Both the position numbers and the translations under genes were made by a program. A DNA stretch of 64,000 bases from Spinellus fusiger (taxonomy: Eukaryota; Mucoromycota; Mucoromycetes; Mucorales; Phycomycetaceae): the NCBI GenBank assembly GCA_025094145.1, contig JALLLS010000044.1, positions 186,001 through 250,000 of the forward strand, given 5' to 3'. Below, one piece after another: positions 60,585 to 64,000 of the stretch. The notes beneath the pieces were generated by a model that worked only from the letters and a program-made list of their open reading frames with translations, had not been told where the DNA came from and did not search any database. Each line of letters opens with the position of its first letter. Within the stretch, counting starts at the first letter, position 1.

Positions 60585-60990
60585 TATCAATCTCCGGGTA
60601 ACAATCCAATAGAGTATCTGTGGGTCCACCTCAAGAGGCTAATTAGGAAGAATACAAAAACATCTTTCACTAAACAGAAGTTAAAGTTTATTGTAGTGCT
60701 GGAATAAGGCAAAATATCAAAGACAATAGACACACTCATTACCAACATGGGGCGGAGATGTCAGACTGTAATAGATTCCAAAGACTGATGGTAGCTACTA
60801 AGCAACCTATAAATCAAACCACTGTTATTTATTATCAACACTCTTATCTTTATTTATTGAAGCTTTCACGTCTTTAGCTAATGAATCCATGAAGTTATAA
60901 CACTTAAAAAAAGAAGGAAATTTGTATTTGAAAACTTCCGGTTACTTATTGAGGACTACTTTATTATCCCTTCAATTTTTAAATAAAACT
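60585..60990 (+). pseudogene. Tc1 copy C, transposase C-terminal remnant
   Basis: IEYLWVHLKRLIRK (PIE motif region) at about 60610-60655, then TFHQTEVKVYCSAG-like broken frame and the shared 3' end with copies A and B (AGCTAATGAATCCATGAA at about 60880). Only the last third of the element remains. Confidence 0.75.
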
Positions 60991-61742
60991 CCATTCAATT
61001 TTTTGCTTAATAATTTTATACAGTTTTTTCATCCAAAAAGCAAAGGATTAAATCTAAAAATAGTGTAGTTTGGGGCACCTTGAATCGTAGAATACTGTTT
61101 GAACTTCCGGGAAAAAAAACCTTGAACACCGAAAGGAAGAGATAAGTTAAAAACAATGGAGATGTTTACTTGGCTGGCGATAGTGATAGTGACAGTGAGA
61201 AGAGAGTACTTGAACAATATCACAAAGAGGATAGCAATAAACGAATCCCAGAATAATAATACAATACCTGAACCTATGGTTTTCCAGAAAAGAATACTAA
61301 ACTGTCAAGTCAATAAGGAACGTCTTTAAAGTAGTGTCGTAAAGACTTTTCCCATAATTGGAAGAATCACTCTTTTGGGAATTAGGATTGATTTATTACC
61401 AAACTAAGAAGGAAACTCTATCGAATATCAAAGGATGTCGATAGTTAACCCCTGAATCTATACCATTAGAAAAGTATAAAAGACGTAAAAATTCCATTTA
61501 ATAAACAGCAGAGTTTAACTACACGTTCTACTGTTCCGTATACCTTTGGCCTAAAAACCCAAAGACGACAGTAGAAATAATATACGTTGTACTATTTCAT
61601 CTAATGATCAAGAAATCTGAATTGATTTATATTTTCATAAAAATTGTTATTTTCTACTAGCTATTCATGTGCATTAAAGTGCTGACTTTTTCATAACGTA
61701 TCGTGTTTAAATGAGATTAGTTTTTTTTTTAAAAAAAAAAAA
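60991..61742. other. Intergenic AT-rich region
   Basis: No gene recognised. A T-run followed by an A-run lies at about 61721-61741, immediately after the next gene's stop codon. Confidence 0.5.
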
Positions 61743-62683
61743 TTATGCCTTTTCTGCAAGACTCTTCTCGCGAGCCTTTAGTTCATCCATCACACGGTAG
61801 TAATATTTGCTCAAAACATCGTCTTCACCAGTGAGTATGTAGGCGGTAAGAGTCTTTTCATCAAAATATCCGGCCATATAAAGTCCACCAACAAGAGCAA
61901 GATCGGCAAATCCAACTGAGAATATATTGATAAATGTTAGTTAATTGTGGGTTTTCCCTCCTTTCTTTTTGTATACAAATAGAACACAGGTTGGGATAAT
62001 TACTTTTGTCACCAGTCAGAAAGTTATATGAAGAAAGAGTATCACGGATAATCTTGAAGCTATGCTGAAGAGCCTTGCTGTGGTCTTCCTTCTTGCCAGC
62101 AAACACCTCTAAAGAAACGCCAAGATCACGTGCCTTTTTTGAGAAAATCCATTGGGGTTGTCATAGTGACCACAGTGCTTCTTAACATTCATTGCAACCA
62201 AACCATAGATAGATGCTTGAATATTGGTTTGATAGTATTGGTAAAAGAAATGGTGAAGAGACTCTGCGCCATTGAATACACTAGGAGAATCGGGGTAAGC
62301 AGACTCGAGGTACTTGGCAATCTCCCATGAGTCTTGAATTACAGTGTTGTTGGTATCAACAATAACTGGTACAGTAGGTGGTATTTTTGTTTTTCTGAAA
62401 ATATCAATATCAATATATTAGAGTAGTCAGCGAATTAATGAAAAATTTCTTATTACGTGATAGTTGGAATGACTTGAGAAATCTCATGAAATTCGAGCCA
62501 TTCGGTAGTAAAAGGCAAATTCTATTACAAACAAATAATTTGTTAAAGAATAACAACACTTTTTAGTTATTACTGTTAGCTTACCTTGAACACAAGTGTA
62601 TAGTGTGTCTTGAAAGGGTTGGCAGACCATAATTCATTAGGATGATCTAATAAAGAGAAATTGTATAATACAATTGGCTGCAT
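61743..62683 (-). pseudogene. Glutathione S-transferase-like gene with one frameshift
   Basis: Four exons: 62683-62585, 62521-62457, 62394-62004 and 61915-61743. The N-terminus (IVLYNFSLLDHPN..WSANPFKTHYTLVFK, then LPFTTEWLEFHEI, PTVPVIVDTNNTVIQDSWEI) is a thioredoxin-fold GST N-domain of the fungal Ure2/LigE-like type. It is followed by a helical C-domain (GFADLALVGGLYMAGYF). Such enzymes conjugate glutathione or reduce substrates in the cytosol. Within exon 3 an A6 run (62135-62140) is one base short: upstream NPNGFSQK and downstream ARDLGVSLEVFAGK are in different frames. Total length is 728 nt, one short of a multiple of three. Otherwise all splice sites and domains are intact, so recent mutation or a sequence error is likely. 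Confidence 0.78.
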
Positions 62684-63318
62684 CTTGTAAATATTATTGG
62701 TTGAAAACTAAACATAATTACTCCATTATCCAGCCATATTTATAGTCGAATGTGTATTGGGCAAATGAGATCAAAAGGAAGTGCGTAGGTCTCTGTGAGG
62801 AGGGCTACTGACACAACGGTGGCACAAAATTGACCAATTTGAGTGATAGGATGTTAGGCTCGATAGGACAGAGACTTAGAACGGACAGAAAATAGCGGCC
62901 AAAGACAATGACCAACAAGACAGAGAATGTGTATCGAGCAGATACCGGAACAAAATCAGAGACGAAAAAAGGACAGAACAATAGCAAATACGGTGAGAGA
63001 AGATAAACAGTCAGGTTTGTATAATATTGTTGATAGCCGCGCTACTTGGAATGATACACAACAGGATGATAATAAAAACTTTAATAATTTATTAATATAT
63101 GAAACGTCGAGCGTATATATACAATTATTTAGTTTCTATAGTATTTCTTGTCTCTCATCTTCTATTTCTCCTATGGTTGAAGAGCAAGAGCAGTGACTGC
63201 AGGATGTCAGGGATACCTGGCTCTCCTACAAATGCAACTATATTTTAGTCATCTTTCCGAAAAAAGAAAAAAGAGCACTTATTTGAGATTCAGAACATAA
63301 GAAATAAAAAGGTACTAA
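62684..63318. other. Intergenic region upstream of the GST-like gene
   Basis: No gene recognised; contains the GST promoter. Confidence 0.5.
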
Positions 63319-63778
63319 TTGATACTAGCAGTCATACATCGGCCCACGATGGGTGTAATGTTCAGGATACTATTGGACATTTTCGAGGCCATTTACAGTC
63401 TCAAATTTCCTACCTCTGTTTCCCTTTCTCTGGAGCCCTATCAAGTGGTATCAGGCATTCTCTTGGCGCTCTGGAGGTGTCACTGGCAACTAGTGTTTGA
63501 CAATATTCCTTTCACTGTGGTTCGTGCTGAGTCTATGGCCGAGAAGTTGATTCTTGTGTTTATAGCTGAAGCAGACATTTAGAACGTTTCTTTTTTTCTT
63601 CTTTGTATAGCTTATCCCTTATATTGTATTATCCCTTTATTTTATTTTTCCTTTAGTTCAACTATCTATATATTATCTTCCCTTTTAGCTTGCTAAAATG
63701 GGGTTTTTTGTGTGCACCGCTCACTGTGACGTGCAAGCAAATAAAATGTGAGGCTTCGGCCTCCACCTACAAAAAAAA
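63319..63778 (+). mobile_element. 3' tail of a second LINE family
   Basis: A short frame (63349-63582) reads RILLDIFEAIYSLKFPTSVS and ALWRCHWQLVFDNIPF to a stop at 63580-63582, the kind of C-terminus seen in some LINE reverse transcriptases of Mucoromycota (from memory). It is followed by about 160 nt of 3' UTR, a hairpin TGAGGC-TTCG-GCCTCC and an A9 tail at 63769-63778. The 5' part is absent, as expected for a truncated LINE insertion. Confidence 0.65.
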
Positions 63779-63951
63779 ATGTTCAGGATAGATGATAATA
63801 AAATGGGAATCGGTATATGGCACTCTTTATTTGTGTTTGTATCTTCCATTATTTATACTAGTTCTTGACTACGGATCTACCTGTAGTCTTCCTTTTATAG
63901 CCTGGTTGCTTTCTATCTATCAAAGTCTACTTCTCAACACTCTTCGTCTTA

Positions 63952-63994
63952 GTTTACATGTCGATCCGTTAGATCACGGGATCGACATGTAAAC
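63952..63994. repeat. Perfect 16-bp inverted repeat with 11-nt loop
   Basis: GTTTACATGTCGATCC at 63952-63967 is exactly complementary to GGATCGACATGTAAAC at 63979-63994. It could fold as a cruciform or RNA hairpin; nothing nearby explains it. Confidence 0.85.
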
Positions 63995-64000
63995 ATTGGA

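Noticed and set aside
1..64000. CRISPR arrays and tRNA genes
   Set aside because: No regularly spaced direct repeats with unique spacers, and no convincing A-box/B-box pair with cloverleaf pairing was seen by eye; a tRNAscan run would settle the tRNA question.

Overview
The window looks like nuclear DNA of an early-diverging fungus of Mucoromycota type; this is inferred from content and no species is named. Protein genes are split by many short introns with GT..AG ends, and a few with GC..AG ends. Gene content is fungal or opisthokont: Snx41/Atg20-like and SNX3 sorting nexins, TCD-type tRNA dehydratase, ALG5, a PMS1-type MutL, RIT1, METTL16, P450 reductase, a HAUS4-like augmin subunit and a U2 snRNA. 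Intergenic DNA is AT-rich and carries Tc1/mariner elements, LINEs and fragments of Fanzor-type (eukaryotic TnpB-like) genes.

Layout. 0-14.7 kb is a compact gene block: SET-domain methyltransferase (-), Snx41-like (+), TCD (-), an RVxF-motif protein (+), a large TTA-rich array, an F-box protein (-), SNX3 (+) and HAUS4-like (-). 14.7-19 kb is gene-poor, with a decayed Tc1 copy and a Fanzor C-terminal fragment. 19.1-23.7 kb holds ALG5 and PMS1 in tandem. 23.7-26.5 kb has a second Fanzor fragment and an 8-bp minisatellite. 26.5-37.5 kb is a second gene block: U2 snRNA, a DENND11-like gene, an unassigned protein, a small low-complexity protein, and the divergent pair RIT1/METTL16. 37.5-42 kb is mostly AT-rich, with an internally deleted Tc1 copy and one small gene. 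42.9-46.7 kb has an unassigned single-exon gene convergent with NADPH-P450 reductase. 46.7-64 kb is a transposon island: two related LINE copies, one apparently intact Tc1 element, at least three decayed Tc1 copies, a glutathione-transferase-like gene with a frameshift, and a 3' LINE tail.

The genes do not form one pathway. Several act in endosomal sorting (Snx41-like, SNX3, DENND11-like) and several in RNA modification or splicing (TCD for t6A, RIT1 for initiator tRNA, METTL16 for U6, and U2 itself). RIT1 and METTL16 start 83 bp apart on opposite strands. Exon models were built by hand from splice consensus, reading-frame phase and family motifs. For the SET, Snx41, TCD, F-box, SNX3, ALG5, PMS1, P450 reductase and 29.9-31.0 kb genes the exon lengths sum to an exact multiple of three.
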